Origin: Bacilli bacterium
GTDB lineage: Bacteria > Bacillota_I > Bacilli_A > RF39 > UBA660
DNA length: 64,000 bases
Reading direction: 5' to 3'
Assembly (NCBI GenBank): GCA_017519965.1
Contig: JAFWRK010000039.1
Coordinates: forward strand, 1-64,000
The notes under the pieces are model-generated. The model did no database searches and was not told the origin of the DNA. It saw only the letters and a list, made by a program, of their open reading frames with translations. Positions 23,185 through 32,847 of the stretch are shown piece by piece. Positions within the stretch are counted from its first letter, which is position 1. Every line of letters starts with the position of its first letter. The position numbers and the translations under genes are program-made.

Positions 23185-26047
23185 ATCTTATTCTATTATT
23201 ATTAGTTCTTTCTAGTGCTTCTTGATAATCAAGATATTGATCAACTATATTAGTTATTTTATTACCATATGCCCCTTTTTTAGAAGCTCCAGCTGTATTT
23301 GCAACATTCATAGCTAGTGATGCTGCTGTTGCTGCTCCAAATAAAGGTGCAGATATGTTATTTGGTAATTCATTTATTAAATTAACTTTTTCTATAGACA
23401 TCTTAGCTAATTCTTCTCCTAATTCAGTAGTTTCAATCATGGCTTTATTCATATTAGTAATAGCATCTGGATTTTCTACTATATAGTTCATTGCATCTTT
23501 GATTCCACTTAGATCAAATTGTGAATGATCTCTTGCATAATTATTTAAGTGTGGAAGAGCCTCATTTACTACTGTTCTAAGTGTTGTTTGTGAATTCTTA
23601 GATATTTCTCCTAATGCATCAATTGCTTGTTGTCCACTCAATTGTCCAGTACTATATTTTGTTGTTACATCTGCTATTGCATTCTTTGTATTATTATAGA
23701 AATCAACATAGCTTCCTTGAGCAATGCTTCTTGCATCATAATAGCTTTGTGTTCCTACTGACCATCCTCCATGTACTTCTGATGATTGGTCTAAAGCTTT
23801 TCTTTCTAATACGTTAGATATGTTTAGAGAATCTTGATAATTTTCTGCTTTCATACCTTCCATATATGCTCTCTTTTTACTTGAAATAATATTACCAGTA
23901 TTATTTACTGATTCCATTACTTTTTCATTATGAGCATTTACTTCATCTATTTGTTTTTGATAATCAACTTTAGCTTTACTTGCATTAATCGCATTTACAG
24001 CTGTTACTGTTGCTCCTACTACTGCTATTGTTGTAAATATATCTCTAATAAATGGATCATTTCTATAATCTAATGATTCAACAAGTGGAGAATAGTACTT
24101 CTTACCTGTTGATCTTTTACCAACTATACTATTTTCTATTTTAGTATTTTTACTTAGTAAAGTTTCGTTTGCTATAAATATTCTTAAAGCCATTTCATCG
24201 TTTCCATCTTGAATTGCTCTTTTTTCAGCTTTTTCATATTTAGCTTCTTTTTCTAGTAATTCAACATCTAAATCATGATCTTTAGCAAATCTTCTTCCAA
24301 CATATGACATTTTTGATTCAGTTGCTCTTAAATTTTCACTGAATCCATATAGTCCACTTGAAAGTAGAGTTTTTGCTTCATCATAATCATTTCGAATTGA
24401 TTCTACTTCTTTTGCTTTTCCTTTTAAGATACTAGCACGATATAGTTTTAGGTTTTCTCTTGTTGATTCGTCTGTATCTTTACTTCTAATCATGGAATCT
24501 ATTGTATCCATTTCTTTCATAGTATTAAATAGATCTTGATACTTAGTTTCTAAACCTTTATTTATACTATTTACTTTTTCATAAACAAATCTATTTATTC
24601 TTTCATTTATTAATAAATTAATGCCTGTTCCAAATCTTTCTTCTCTAGCATGGTTACCATATTCTTTAAATAAGATCATTAAGTCTTTTTCACTTAGATT
24701 ATCTAATCTTCTTCTTATAGTTTCCATTCTATTTTTTGCTTCTTCACGATATGTAATCTTACCAATAAATTTTCTTATAGTTTGAATTGGTAATTTTATT
24801 ATTGCAGGTACTACATGTACTATGTTATATAAGTAATTACCAGAATGTAATTCATTCTTAAATTCATCAGTTACTTTAATATTAGCAGCTCTATATCTTT
24901 GTCCATCTTTTTTCTTTGGAGTAAGTCCTTCTACTAATTTAGCTATAACTGTTTTATATCCATAATCAATATTTTCTTCTTTTACTTTTGTTGTATTTAT
25001 TTCATCTAATTTATTATTTATAGATTTTTTAATATCTTCAGTTGTTATTTCAGAATCATTATTATCTTTTATAATAATTGGTGCATCACTAGGTAAGGCT
25101 TTCTTTGTTGCTCTTTTATTTTGTTCTTGTTTTTCTTTAACTAGTTCATTCAATACTTTTTGTTTTCTATCAGATATTTCATCTTCTGACATAAGTGATA
25201 ATTTATCTCTTTTTTCTTTTAATTCTTTTAATCCATATCTATTAAATAGTTTTTCTAACTTATCTCTTTTCTCTACACTTGCTTTTATATTTGCATAATC
25301 ATCAGGACTAATATTTACTTTTTTAGATTCTTTTAAGATTACTTTCCTATCTTCTATCTTTCTATTTAATGAATTATTTAAATTTTCTAACTCTCTTTTT
25401 CTTTTCTTAGCACTTTCTAATAAATCATTTTGTGCTATTTTTTTAATCATGTAGCGCTCATTAAATCTATCTAATTCTTCTTCTGTTGTAAATGGACCTT
25501 TTTCTTCTAACTCTTTTCTTTCTTCATTAAAGATATTCATAATATTATCAGTATATTTACTAATTCTATCATTAGCACTGTTAAGCATAATATTAGCTAC
25601 TCTTTGTTCTTCTTCTAATCTAGCTAATTCTTTATCTTCTAATTGATCATCCATTACTTTATATTCAGTACTTATTTCTTCTTTTAATTTTTCAGGTAAA
25701 TTAGAATTGATTTTTTCATCTATTATTTCTTTTCTTTTTATTATTTCATTAGCTATTTTTTCTCTATATAAATTATTATCTTCAGCATTATACATCTTAT
25801 TTAAATACTTTATATCTTCCATATAATTCTTAGATAAATCATAACTTGCTAATAATTCTTGATCACGTTTAATTGATTTTTGAATACTTTCAATTCTATC
25901 TTGAATTGAAGCTTCTTCTTTTTTATAGTTTTCTTCACTCCAAGCACGTCTAGACATAAATAATGCTCTTTTTTCTAAGTTTAATCTATCTAATTCTCTT
26001 TTATTATTCTTTATCTTTAATTGTAAGTCTTCATAATATGTTGCCAT
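23183..26047 (-). CDS. Large coiled-coil protein with late hydrophobic segment, function unknown
   Basis: 954 residues, not recognised. Residues 1-320 are dense heptad-like K/E/R-rich helices resembling SMC/Rad50-type arms, without any ATPase motif. A middle part (about 350-660) is also helical (KKDGQRYRAANIKVTDEFK, then further K/E-rich stretches). A hydrophobic segment at about 670-690 (DIFTTIAVVGATVTAVNAIN) could insert in a membrane. The last 250 residues are less charged, rich in A/N/S, and contain a second small hydrophobic patch (APLFGAATAASLAMNVA). No signal peptide. It follows a DUF1292 gene by 11 bases in one operon downstream of the division cluster. A structural or envelope scaffold role is a guess. 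Confidence 0.72.
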   Translation of the reverse strand: MATYYEDLQLKIKNNKRELDRLNLEKRALFMSRRAWSEENYKKEEASIQDRIESIQKSIKRDQELLASYDLSKNYMEDIKYLNKMYNAEDNNLYREKIANEIIKRKEIIDEKINSNLPEKLKEEISTEYKVMDDQLEDKELARLEEEQRVANIMLNSANDRISKYTDNIMNIFNEERKELEEKGPFTTEEELDRFNERYMIKKIAQNDLLESAKKRKRELENLNNSLNRKIEDRKVILKESKKVNISPDDYANIKASVEKRDKLEKLFNRYGLKELKEKRDKLSLMSEDEISDRKQKVLNELVKEKQEQNKRATKKALPSDAPIIIKDNNDSEITTEDIKKSINNKLDEINTTKVKEENIDYGYKTVIAKLVEGLTPKKKDGQRYRAANIKVTDEFKNELHSGNYLYNIVHVVPAIIKLPIQTIRKFIGKITYREEAKNRMETIRRRLDNLSEKDLMILFKEYGNHAREERFGTGINLLINERINRFVYEKVNSINKGLETKYQDLFNTMKEMDTIDSMIRSKDTDESTRENLKLYRASILKGKAKEVESIRNDYDEAKTLLSSGLYGFSENLRATESKMSYVGRRFAKDHDLDVELLEKEAKYEKAEKRAIQDGNDEMALRIFIANETLLSKNTKIENSIVGKRSTGKKYYSPLVESLDYRNDPFIRDIFTTIAVVGATVTAVNAINASKAKVDYQKQIDEVNAHNEKVMESVNNTGNIISSKKRAYMEGMKAENYQDSLNISNVLERKALDQSSEVHGGWSVGTQSYYDARSIAQGSYVDFYNNTKNAIADVTTKYSTGQLSGQQAIDALGEISKNSQTTLRTVVNEALPHLNNYARDHSQFDLSGIKDAMNYIVENPDAITNMNKAMIETTELGEELAKMSIEKVNLINELPNNISAPLFGAATAASLAMNVANTAGASKKGAYGNKITNIVDQYLDYQEALERTNNNRIR

Positions 26048-26058
26048 TTATAACACCT

Positions 26059-26319
26059 CTATTTACTTTGTCTTTCAATTTCTTCTAAGACGTCATGAAC
26101 CATAGATAGTTCATCTTTATCTGTAATACTTTCTAATACACAAGTTCCTAGTACAGGATCAAATGAAGATACATAAATATTCTTTCTACCATTTTCTCCT
26201 ATACTATTATCCGTATATCCAATATATCCTTTATTTGTATCAGTAGAATCAAATGTAAATAAAACATCACATTCTACTTCTTCTCCGTCTTTTAAAATAA
26301 CTATTTTTTCATTCTCCAT
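26059..26319 (-). CDS. DUF1292 family protein
   Basis: 86 residues, acidic. The pattern EKIVILKDGEEVECDVLFTF, a YIGYTDN beta strand, and an acidic helical tail resembles DUF1292 (YrzB-like), a small widespread Firmicutes family of unknown function. The ATG at 26319 is used here; AGAGGTG lies upstream with a rather long 12-base gap, and the GTG at 26334 is buried in that site. First gene of the operon with the 954-residue coiled-coil protein. Confidence 0.65.
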   Translation of the reverse strand: MENEKIVILKDGEEVECDVLFTFDSTDTNKGYIGYTDNSIGENGRKNIYVSSFDPVLGTCVLESITDKDELSMVHDVLEEIERQSK

Positions 26320-26353
26320 TTTATTCTTTTGCACCTCTTTAAAAAATCACTCA

Positions 26354-26382
26354 TAGGGTATCATAAACTAGTAAAAAAGTCA
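26354..26382 (-). promoter_or_regulatory. Possible promoter of the DUF1292/coiled-coil operon
   Basis: TTGACT with TACCCT 17 bases downstream on the minus strand. The -35 is strong and the -10 poor. Confidence 0.35.
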
Positions 26383-26397
26383 ATAAATTAGACCCTT

Positions 26398-27039
26398 TTA
26401 GCTTATTACTTTTATTGTTAATAACTTCTTGTCTTCAGTCTTTTTATTGGCTTTTATTTTTAATGTATAAATATCTTCTTGCTCTTCTTTAGCTTTTAAC
26501 TTATTATCTAAAATAATATTGTTTTTTGGAAGGATATTATCATTGTTATCATTTTTATATACTTCTACTTCAATTCCATCTTCATATACTAATTGTAATC
26601 CATAAATAACTTCTTCTTGATTTATATTATTATCTTTGTTATTAGCAACTTTAAATGAATAATCTTTAGTTTCACCTTTTTTCATATTAGCTATATCTAC
26701 ACTAATTTCATTATTAGTTTGTTCTCCAAGTACTGGTATTGTAATCATAGTATGAACTTGTTCTTTTTCTAATTTACTTTGTTTAATAACTTTTACTGTT
26801 AAAAAAATATTTAATATAGCAAGTAAAACTAATACTATAACTAAAATGATATCTGTTCTATCTAAGTTTAAGTTTATTTTTTTTCTAGCTTTTTTTGGCT
26901 TCTTTGTTTTTACTTTAACAACTTTTTTCTCTTTTACTTTTACTTCTTTTTCATCTTCTAATTCTAAGTCTTTTATTTTCTTTTTTTTCTTATCTATAAA
27001 TGGATCAAAATCTTTTTCAGCTCTTATGTTTTTTTTCAT
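26398..27039 (-). CDS. Membrane-anchored extracytoplasmic protein, function unknown
   Basis: 213 residues. The N-terminal 60 residues are cytosolic and very lysine-rich; one transmembrane helix follows (IILVIVLVLLAILNIFLTV, about 64-82), and the remaining 130 residues form a beta-rich outer domain with segments such as VDIANMKKGETKDYSFKVAN. Not recognised. The outer domain's K-G-E-T-K-D-Y-S-F-K-V pattern resembles immunoglobulin-like strands, but this is weak. AAGGAGTG precedes the start. It follows the 563-residue membrane protein by 46 bases without a terminator, so the two are likely co-transcribed. Confidence 0.7.
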   Translation of the reverse strand: MKKNIRAEKDFDPFIDKKKKKIKDLELEDEKEVKVKEKKVVKVKTKKPKKARKKINLNLDRTDIILVIVLVLLAILNIFLTVKVIKQSKLEKEQVHTMITIPVLGEQTNNEISVDIANMKKGETKDYSFKVANNKDNNINQEEVIYGLQLVYEDGIEVEVYKNDNNDNILPKNNIILDNKLKAKEEQEDIYTLKIKANKKTEDKKLLTIKVIS

Positions 27040-27085
27040 AGATACTTCACTCCTTGATATTCGTATATTATATCACTTTAATTAT

Positions 27086-28777
27086 TTAATTTATAGCTTT
27101 CTTTAATCTTTTTTCAAGTAGAGTTTTTAATTCCTCAGACTTTTCTTCTGTAATTTCTTTTTCAAATACTACTTCATTAATATCTTCATCTATTTTTACT
27201 TTTCTATTAATAGTATTATCTACATTAATAGTTCCATTTAAGTACATAATATTGTTCTTTTTATAAGATATATTAGTTAGTATTGTACTATCATAACTAT
27301 TCTTCTTTTTATTTAATACTTTATAATTAATATTTAGATTTATATCTGTTACCTTATCATTATATTCAAATACTAAATTGATTCTTTCTCTATTTGTATC
27401 TAATTCTAACTTTCCAATTTCATTATTATTAATATCAAAAATATTAGCATTTAAATTATTATTCTTTTTGTATTTAATTGAATATTGTAAGATATCATTT
27501 TTTGAATAATTAATTATTTTATAATCAGTTTCATAAGATATTAAATATTTCATGTTCTTTTTATTAATTATAACTTCATACTTCTTAGTATTATTAAATA
27601 AACCAGTAGTATATAAATTAATTATTATTTCTTCATTACTTTTTAAATACTTTGTATTCTTTGATATTTGGTAATTTTCAAAATCTTCTATGATAGCATT
27701 TAATATATTAAATGATTCCTTATCTTCTTTTAATGAATCTAATACTTTGTTAGCTAAATCTATCATCTTATTATTATTTAAATTAATAGTAATCTTTTTT
27801 GTACTTACATATTTACCATTAATAGGTGTATTTTCTTTTGTTACTATATAATCTTCTTCATCTATACAATTAGATATAGAATTAGTAATTACTTTATATA
27901 AGTAATCTATATTATAAAGTGCATTTTTATCTTCTGTTATTGTTTCAAAATAAGCATTATTTCCATTATTTATATATGTATTAAAATAATCTTTTACAAA
28001 GTAATATTCTGTAGAATTATCTATTAAGTATTTATCATTTATAATTTCTTTATTATTTAGTGTTGCTTTATAGTTATATAATAATTTCTCATTATTAAAA
28101 TCATGATTTATTTTTACTTTATGATTTAGATTATTTAGATTATATAATAGATAGTAATACTCTAACATATTAGGATCTGTTGCATATTCATTTAATACTT
28201 TTTGACTTTCTAAATTAGTTTTAATTGTAGTATCAATATTAAATGTATTTCCTAATAATTCTTTATTATCTTCAAACTTAAATACTTCTGTTATCTCATT
28301 ACTAATGTTTAATAGAGCTTTTTTTGTTATATATGATGGTTTACTAATTTCAATGTATGATTTAACTAATACAAATGTAGTTATAATGGCAATTATTATT
28401 AAAGCAATTGAAAATTTAACACTTTTCTTAATGTGTTTTTTTACTTTTACTGGTTTTTGTTCTTCTACTATAGGTTCTTCTTTCTTTTCAACTACTTTTT
28501 CTTTTTCTTCTATTGGTTTTGTCTCAACTGGTTCTAATTGCATAGTTTGAGTAGCTTCTAGTGTAGATAATCTTTCTAATACTTTGTTTTCTTTTTTTAT
28601 GCTTTCTTTTGCTGTTGCAGCTGCATTGGCTATTTCTTGTACCGGTATCTCAGCTGTTTGTCTTAATTGTTCTTCTTTAAACGCATTATTAACTACAGTA
28701 GCTGTTGTTTCTTTATTTGTATTATTAGTTTCACTAGTTATACTGCTAAATACCAACTTATCTTTATTCTCTTCCAT
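27086..28777 (-). CDS. Large membrane-anchored extracytoplasmic protein, function unknown
   Basis: About 563 residues. Residues 1-115 are cytosolic, hydrophilic, with T/E/K-rich low complexity; one transmembrane helix follows (FSIALIIIAIITTFVLVKSY), then about 420 residues outside. The outer part is rich in N, Y and I, with alternating strands (for example KVKINHDFNNEKLLYNYKAT) suggestive of repeated beta sheets, and one isolated cysteine (SNCIDEEDY). Not recognised. AGGAG lies nine bases before the ATG at 28777 and three before an ATG at 28783; the former spacing is better. Its promoter has an extended -10. Confidence 0.7.
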   Translation of the reverse strand: MEENKDKLVFSSITSETNNTNKETTATVVNNAFKEEQLRQTAEIPVQEIANAAATAKESIKKENKVLERLSTLEATQTMQLEPVETKPIEEKEKVVEKKEEPIVEEQKPVKVKKHIKKSVKFSIALIIIAIITTFVLVKSYIEISKPSYITKKALLNISNEITEVFKFEDNKELLGNTFNIDTTIKTNLESQKVLNEYATDPNMLEYYYLLYNLNNLNHKVKINHDFNNEKLLYNYKATLNNKEIINDKYLIDNSTEYYFVKDYFNTYINNGNNAYFETITEDKNALYNIDYLYKVITNSISNCIDEEDYIVTKENTPINGKYVSTKKITINLNNNKMIDLANKVLDSLKEDKESFNILNAIIEDFENYQISKNTKYLKSNEEIIINLYTTGLFNNTKKYEVIINKKNMKYLISYETDYKIINYSKNDILQYSIKYKKNNNLNANIFDINNNEIGKLELDTNRERINLVFEYNDKVTDINLNINYKVLNKKKNSYDSTILTNISYKKNNIMYLNGTINVDNTINRKVKIDEDINEVVFEKEITEEKSEELKTLLEKRLKKAIN

Positions 28778-28800
28778 AGACATTAGCTCCTATACTAATA

Positions 28801-28829
28801 ATTATAACATTAATGCTATATAAACTAAA
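28801..28829 (-). promoter_or_regulatory. Promoter of the two membrane-anchored protein genes
   Basis: TTTAGT, 17 bases, TATAAT with an upstream TGT (extended -10) on the minus strand. Confidence 0.65.
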
Positions 28830-28855
28830 GAAAAAATCAAGATTTACTTGATTTT
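28829..28855 (-). terminator. Terminator of the division cluster
   Basis: Stem AAAATCAAG/CTTGATTTT with 5-base loop and T-run on the minus strand, directly after the stop of the 175-residue protein. Confidence 0.87.
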
Positions 28856-28856
28856 T

Positions 28857-29384
28857 TTAATCTACTGACTGAGTTATTAATGATAATTTATAAGGAACTT
28901 CTTTGGTACCTTTTACTGTACTGCTATTATATCTTGCAACTACTTTAATTGTAGTTGTCTCTCCTGGAGCCAATATTTTTCCTGATATATCAGTTTTAGT
29001 TATACTAACAGGCTTTATTGATTCTGCTAATAATTTGACATTTGCATAATCAGGAGATGAGATAATATCTATTATTTTAGCTTTTATTGTTCCTTTATTT
29101 TCTATTATTATGTTATAGGCTAATTCATCTAATTCTGAATAGAGAGTAAAGTCCATATCTAGTGTGTGACCATCATCATTTATTTTATAATTACATTTAG
29201 GAGATGTTACTCCTCCTTTTACAGATGTTGCTTCTCTTACTTCATCAATTACTACATTAAATGAAATATCTCTATTTTTTAAGGTATCTATTTGCGTTGA
29301 TAAAAAAGAGAAACCGATAGCCATACATATTATTGTTATACATAGTAAAGTAATTATTATATTTCTTATACTTATTTTTTTCAT
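28857..29384 (-). CDS. Secreted or anchored beta-rich protein closing the division cluster
   Basis: 175 residues. An N-terminal hydrophobic helix (IIITLLCITIICMAIGFSFL) is either a signal anchor or a signal peptide. The mature part contains Ig-like strands: AYNIIIENKGTIKAKIIDI and GKILAPGETTTIKVVARYN, typical of bacterial adhesion or CARDB-like domains. The N-terminus with a following SFNVVIDEV segment slightly resembles camelysin/TasA-type secreted proteins, but not enough to name it. It is 9 bases downstream of pbpB and before the terminator, so it is co-transcribed with division genes. Confidence 0.72.
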   Translation of the reverse strand: MKKISIRNIIITLLCITIICMAIGFSFLSTQIDTLKNRDISFNVVIDEVREATSVKGGVTSPKCNYKINDDGHTLDMDFTLYSELDELAYNIIIENKGTIKAKIIDIISSPDYANVKLLAESIKPVSITKTDISGKILAPGETTTIKVVARYNSSTVKGTKEVPYKLSLITQSVD

Positions 29385-29393
29385 ATGTACCTC

Positions 29394-31538
29394 CTATACT
29401 TCAAATTTTGGATTAAGAGTTAGTATTATTTCTTGTCCTTTTGTTATTGGTGTTCCTGGTGCTATTGATTGACCAGTTACATATCCTGTTCCATCTAGAT
29501 GCACTGTTAATCCTAATTCTTGTAATATATTTTTAGCTAGTTTACTAGATAATCCTGTTAAATCCGGTATAGTTAGATTTTCATCATTAGTAATTAAATA
29601 GATTGTATCACTAGTAGTTACTTCTGTATTTTTTTCTGGAGTTTGTTTTATTACTTTATTACCATTTCCTAATACTATGTATTTTATTCCTTCTGAATCT
29701 AATTTTGTTTTTACATTATCTAATTTCTTATTTATATAGTTTTCTACTTTATATTTTTTTACTTCTATTGTATTAGTTTTTGTATCCGCATTACCATGAT
29801 ATTTTGAAACATTTTGTACTATTTCTTTAACTGCATTAGATACTGGTTTTTGTGATCCTCCAGAAGGTTTCTTAACTGCTGCATATATAATAATTTGTGG
29901 ATCACTTTTTGGATATATTCCTGCAAATGATGAGATTATATCTTCTTTTCCAGATAAATATCCTCCAGATACTTCATTTGCTATCTGGCTGGTACCAGTC
30001 TTTCCTATTAATTCTCCACCTTCTATTCTATAACCACTTCCTGTATTTCCAATTCCATTTACACAATCATCCATTAGAGAAATCATTTTTTGTACAGTGG
30101 ATGTAGCAGCTACTCTTTCAATTTCTTCTCTTTTGTTTTCTAGTACAACTTCTCTTGTCTCTGGATTTACAATTTTACTAACTATGTATGGTTTTATTAA
30201 CATTCCATCATTAGTTAAAGATGTCATTGCTTGAATCATTTGGATTGGTGTTATAGTAATACCTTGTCCAAAGCCTGCGTTATATATTTCTGTTTCATAT
30301 TTAAATTCTAGATTTCCTTTACTCTCATTAGGTAAGGATATTCTTGTTTTCTTTCCAAAACCTAATAGTTTTAAATATTGTCTTAACATTAAACTATTCA
30401 TATGACGTTTAATAATATTAATTACTCCTACGTTACTACTCATAGCATAACCTTTATCAAATGTTAGTGTTCCCCATCCATTTCTATTCCAGTCACCAAT
30501 TACTGTTCCATCTGTTGTTGTATAGGTTCCTGATTCATATGTTTCATTACCATCATATACACCGTTTTCCATTGCTGCCATATAAGTAAAAGTTTTCATT
30601 GTACTACCTGGTTCGTAAGGAACAGATACTAATAAATCTAGATAATTAGTTATATTTCTAATATTAGGATCAAATGATGGTGAATTTACTGTTGCTAGTA
30701 TTGCTCCTGTTTTAGCATCTGCTACAGTTACATGGAACCATTCCCAATCATAGTCAATATCTGAATTAGCAATAGCTTGTTCTACATAGAATTGTACATT
30801 ACTATCAATCGTTAGATATATATCATTACCTTGTTGTGCATCTTTTTTTATTACTGGAGTACCTGCTATTTGATACCCTTTTAAATCTTTTTGATATTTT
30901 ATATATCCATCTTCTCCAGATAATAAATCATTATAGTATTTTTCTATTCCCATTTCTCCAGAGATTGTTCCATCTTCACTTGTTTTTGCATATCCAATTG
31001 TATATGAGGCAAATTCTCCTTTTGGATAATATCTTTTATAACTCTCTATAAAATCTATTCCAGGAAGATCTAAATCTTCTATTTTTTGTTTAGTTATTTC
31101 GCTTAATGATTTTCCAGCTATGCCAAATTCAACTTGTTTTCTTCCGTCTTTATCCTTATTTAGAATCCTTAATATTTCTTCTTCTTCCATATCTATAACA
31201 GTAGCTAATTGTTTAGCAGTATATTCTTTATCTACTACATGTTGAGGATTCTTTTTATTAATTGTTCTGTTTGGATCTAAATATGCGATTAACTTATAAG
31301 ATGTTACTGTTTGAACTAATATATCATTATCACTTGAATAGATAGTTCCTCTCTTAGCTTGAAGTGTAGTTGTTTTGGTTGTTCTTGAGTTCTTTAACTC
31401 CTTTAGATTTTTACCATCTATCTCTTCAGATAATGCTAATTGACATAGTCTTACAACTATTGTTCCAAAACAAAAAAGAGCAATCAAGATTACTAAAATA
31501 TTATAACTAATATTATTTTTCCTCTTTTTCTTGCTCAA
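29394..31538 (-). CDS. pbpB: Class B penicillin-binding protein (PBP2B/PBP2x type) with two PASTA domains
   Basis: 714 residues. Division transpeptidase anchored by a helix at 13-33. Active-site motifs: S312-T-M-K315, S367-S-N369 and K513-T-G515. Two PASTA domains follow (about 585-650 and 650-713, for example NLTIPDLTGLSSKLAKNIL), as in pneumococcal PBP2x. Position after ftsL in the mraZ cluster supports the division role. The start codon is TTG at 31538, preceded by a weak AGGATGTGAG; no ATG is available before the membrane helix. Unlike the typical cluster, no mraY follows: a 175-residue secreted protein takes that place. Confidence 0.95.
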   Translation of the reverse strand: MSKKKRKNNISYNILVILIALFCFGTIVVRLCQLALSEEIDGKNLKELKNSRTTKTTTLQAKRGTIYSSDNDILVQTVTSYKLIAYLDPNRTINKKNPQHVVDKEYTAKQLATVIDMEEEEILRILNKDKDGRKQVEFGIAGKSLSEITKQKIEDLDLPGIDFIESYKRYYPKGEFASYTIGYAKTSEDGTISGEMGIEKYYNDLLSGEDGYIKYQKDLKGYQIAGTPVIKKDAQQGNDIYLTIDSNVQFYVEQAIANSDIDYDWEWFHVTVADAKTGAILATVNSPSFDPNIRNITNYLDLLVSVPYEPGSTMKTFTYMAAMENGVYDGNETYESGTYTTTDGTVIGDWNRNGWGTLTFDKGYAMSSNVGVINIIKRHMNSLMLRQYLKLLGFGKKTRISLPNESKGNLEFKYETEIYNAGFGQGITITPIQMIQAMTSLTNDGMLIKPYIVSKIVNPETREVVLENKREEIERVAATSTVQKMISLMDDCVNGIGNTGSGYRIEGGELIGKTGTSQIANEVSGGYLSGKEDIISSFAGIYPKSDPQIIIYAAVKKPSGGSQKPVSNAVKEIVQNVSKYHGNADTKTNTIEVKKYKVENYINKKLDNVKTKLDSEGIKYIVLGNGNKVIKQTPEKNTEVTTSDTIYLITNDENLTIPDLTGLSSKLAKNILQELGLTVHLDGTGYVTGQSIAPGTPITKGQEIILTLNPKFEV

Positions 31539-31563
31539 TTTAACTCACATCCTATTGCTAAGG

Positions 31564-31893
31564 CTAGTTTCCCTCAGTTTGTTCTACATCCTCTTCGGTT
31601 ATTGTCTTTATATTATTATTATTATAACTTAAACCTTGTTCTTCTGCAACTTCTTGAATCTTTGTTAAAGAAGCTAATTCATTAATTGCCATATTAAGAC
31701 TCTCATTAGTTTTCTTTTGTTGTTCTATTAATTTCTTTTCTTTTTCTACTTGAAAATTAATTTCTGATAAAGTTGCTTTTGTAAATACTACAAAAATTGG
31801 TGATGATACTAGCAAAAGAATAGCAAATGTATATAATACTTTTTCAAAGAATGATAATTTTATTCTTTTTTTAACTTTAGTCTTCCTTTTCAT
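31564..31893 (-). CDS. ftsL: Cell division protein FtsL
   Basis: 109 residues: short basic cytosolic tail, one transmembrane helix (VLYTFAILLLVSSPIFVVF, about 19-37), then a coiled-coil stretch (INFQVEKEKKLIEQQKKTNE) outside. FtsL sequences diverge strongly; size, topology and position between rsmH and pbpB make the call. It joins DivIC/DivIB at the septum. GAGGTGAT precedes the ATG. Confidence 0.88.
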   Translation of the reverse strand: MKRKTKVKKRIKLSFFEKVLYTFAILLLVSSPIFVVFTKATLSEINFQVEKEKKLIEQQKKTNESLNMAINELASLTKIQEVAEEQGLSYNNNNIKTITEEDVEQTEGN

Positions 31894-31914
31894 AGTATCA
31901 CCTCTTTTCCCTTA

Positions 31915-32847
31915 TTATTTTATTCTTTCTATAACTCGAAGTTTGGCACTTCTTGCTCTAGGATTATTATCTAATTCTTCTTTAGTAGGTTCAATGGCTT
32001 TATTTACTACTAATTTATAATCTGGTAAATATTCATCTGGTATTACTGGTAATCCTTTTACCAATTCATTAACTTTTGTTTTTTCTTTAAAATAATTTTT
32101 TACTAATCTATCTTCTAAAGAATGAAATGTTATTACTGCTACTCTTCCACCTACATTTAACATTTCTAATGCTTGTTCTAGTGCTGGTTCTATAACATCT
32201 AATTCTTTATTAACTTCTATTCTAATAGCTTGAAATATTTGTCTTGCTGGATGTTTATCTTTTCTAAATTTCATAGGTACTGCGGATTTAATTATATCTA
32301 CTAATTCTAATGTTGTTTCTATATTTTTATTTTGTCTACATTCTACTATTTTTTTAGCTATGTTATTAGAAAATTTGTCTTCTCCATATTTATAAAATAT
32401 TTTAGCTAAATCTTCTTTACTATAATTATTTACAACTTCATAAGCAGATAGTTTATTATCTCTATCCATTCTCATATCTAGTCTTGCATCTTCATGATAA
32501 GAAAAACCTCTTTCTCTATCATCTAATTGAGGTGAAGATACTCCTAAATCAAATAATACTCCATCTACTTTTTCTATTCCTAATTCATTTAACTTTTCTT
32601 TTAAATGAACGAAATTGCTTTTGATGATAGTGAAGTTAGTACCGATCTTAGATAAACGATCGGTACTATGCCGAATAGCTTCACCATCTTGGTCAAAGGC
32701 GAATAAGAACCCCTTCTTAAGTTCTGCCAATATTTTACTGCTATGTCCTCCATAACCTAATGTACAATCTACTATAGTACTATCTTCTTTGATATTTAAT
32801 GATGAAATTGATTCCTCTAGAAGTACACTAATATGTTTTTCTATCAT
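31915..32847 (-). CDS. rsmH: 16S rRNA (cytosine1402-N4)-methyltransferase
   Basis: 310 residues, full length. The SAM-binding segment VDCTLGYGGHSSKIL (residues 26-40), GVLFDLGVSSPQLD, HEDARLDMRMDR, FQAIRIEVNKELD and VITFHSLEDRLVK are all diagnostic of MraW/RsmH. Methylates C1402 of 16S rRNA. It overlaps mraZ by four bases. Confidence 0.97.
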   Translation of the reverse strand: MIEKHISVLLEESISSLNIKEDSTIVDCTLGYGGHSSKILAELKKGFLFAFDQDGEAIRHSTDRLSKIGTNFTIIKSNFVHLKEKLNELGIEKVDGVLFDLGVSSPQLDDRERGFSYHEDARLDMRMDRDNKLSAYEVVNNYSKEDLAKIFYKYGEDKFSNNIAKKIVECRQNKNIETTLELVDIIKSAVPMKFRKDKHPARQIFQAIRIEVNKELDVIEPALEQALEMLNVGGRVAVITFHSLEDRLVKNYFKEKTKVNELVKGLPVIPDEYLPDYKLVVNKAIEPTKEELDNNPRARSAKLRVIERIK

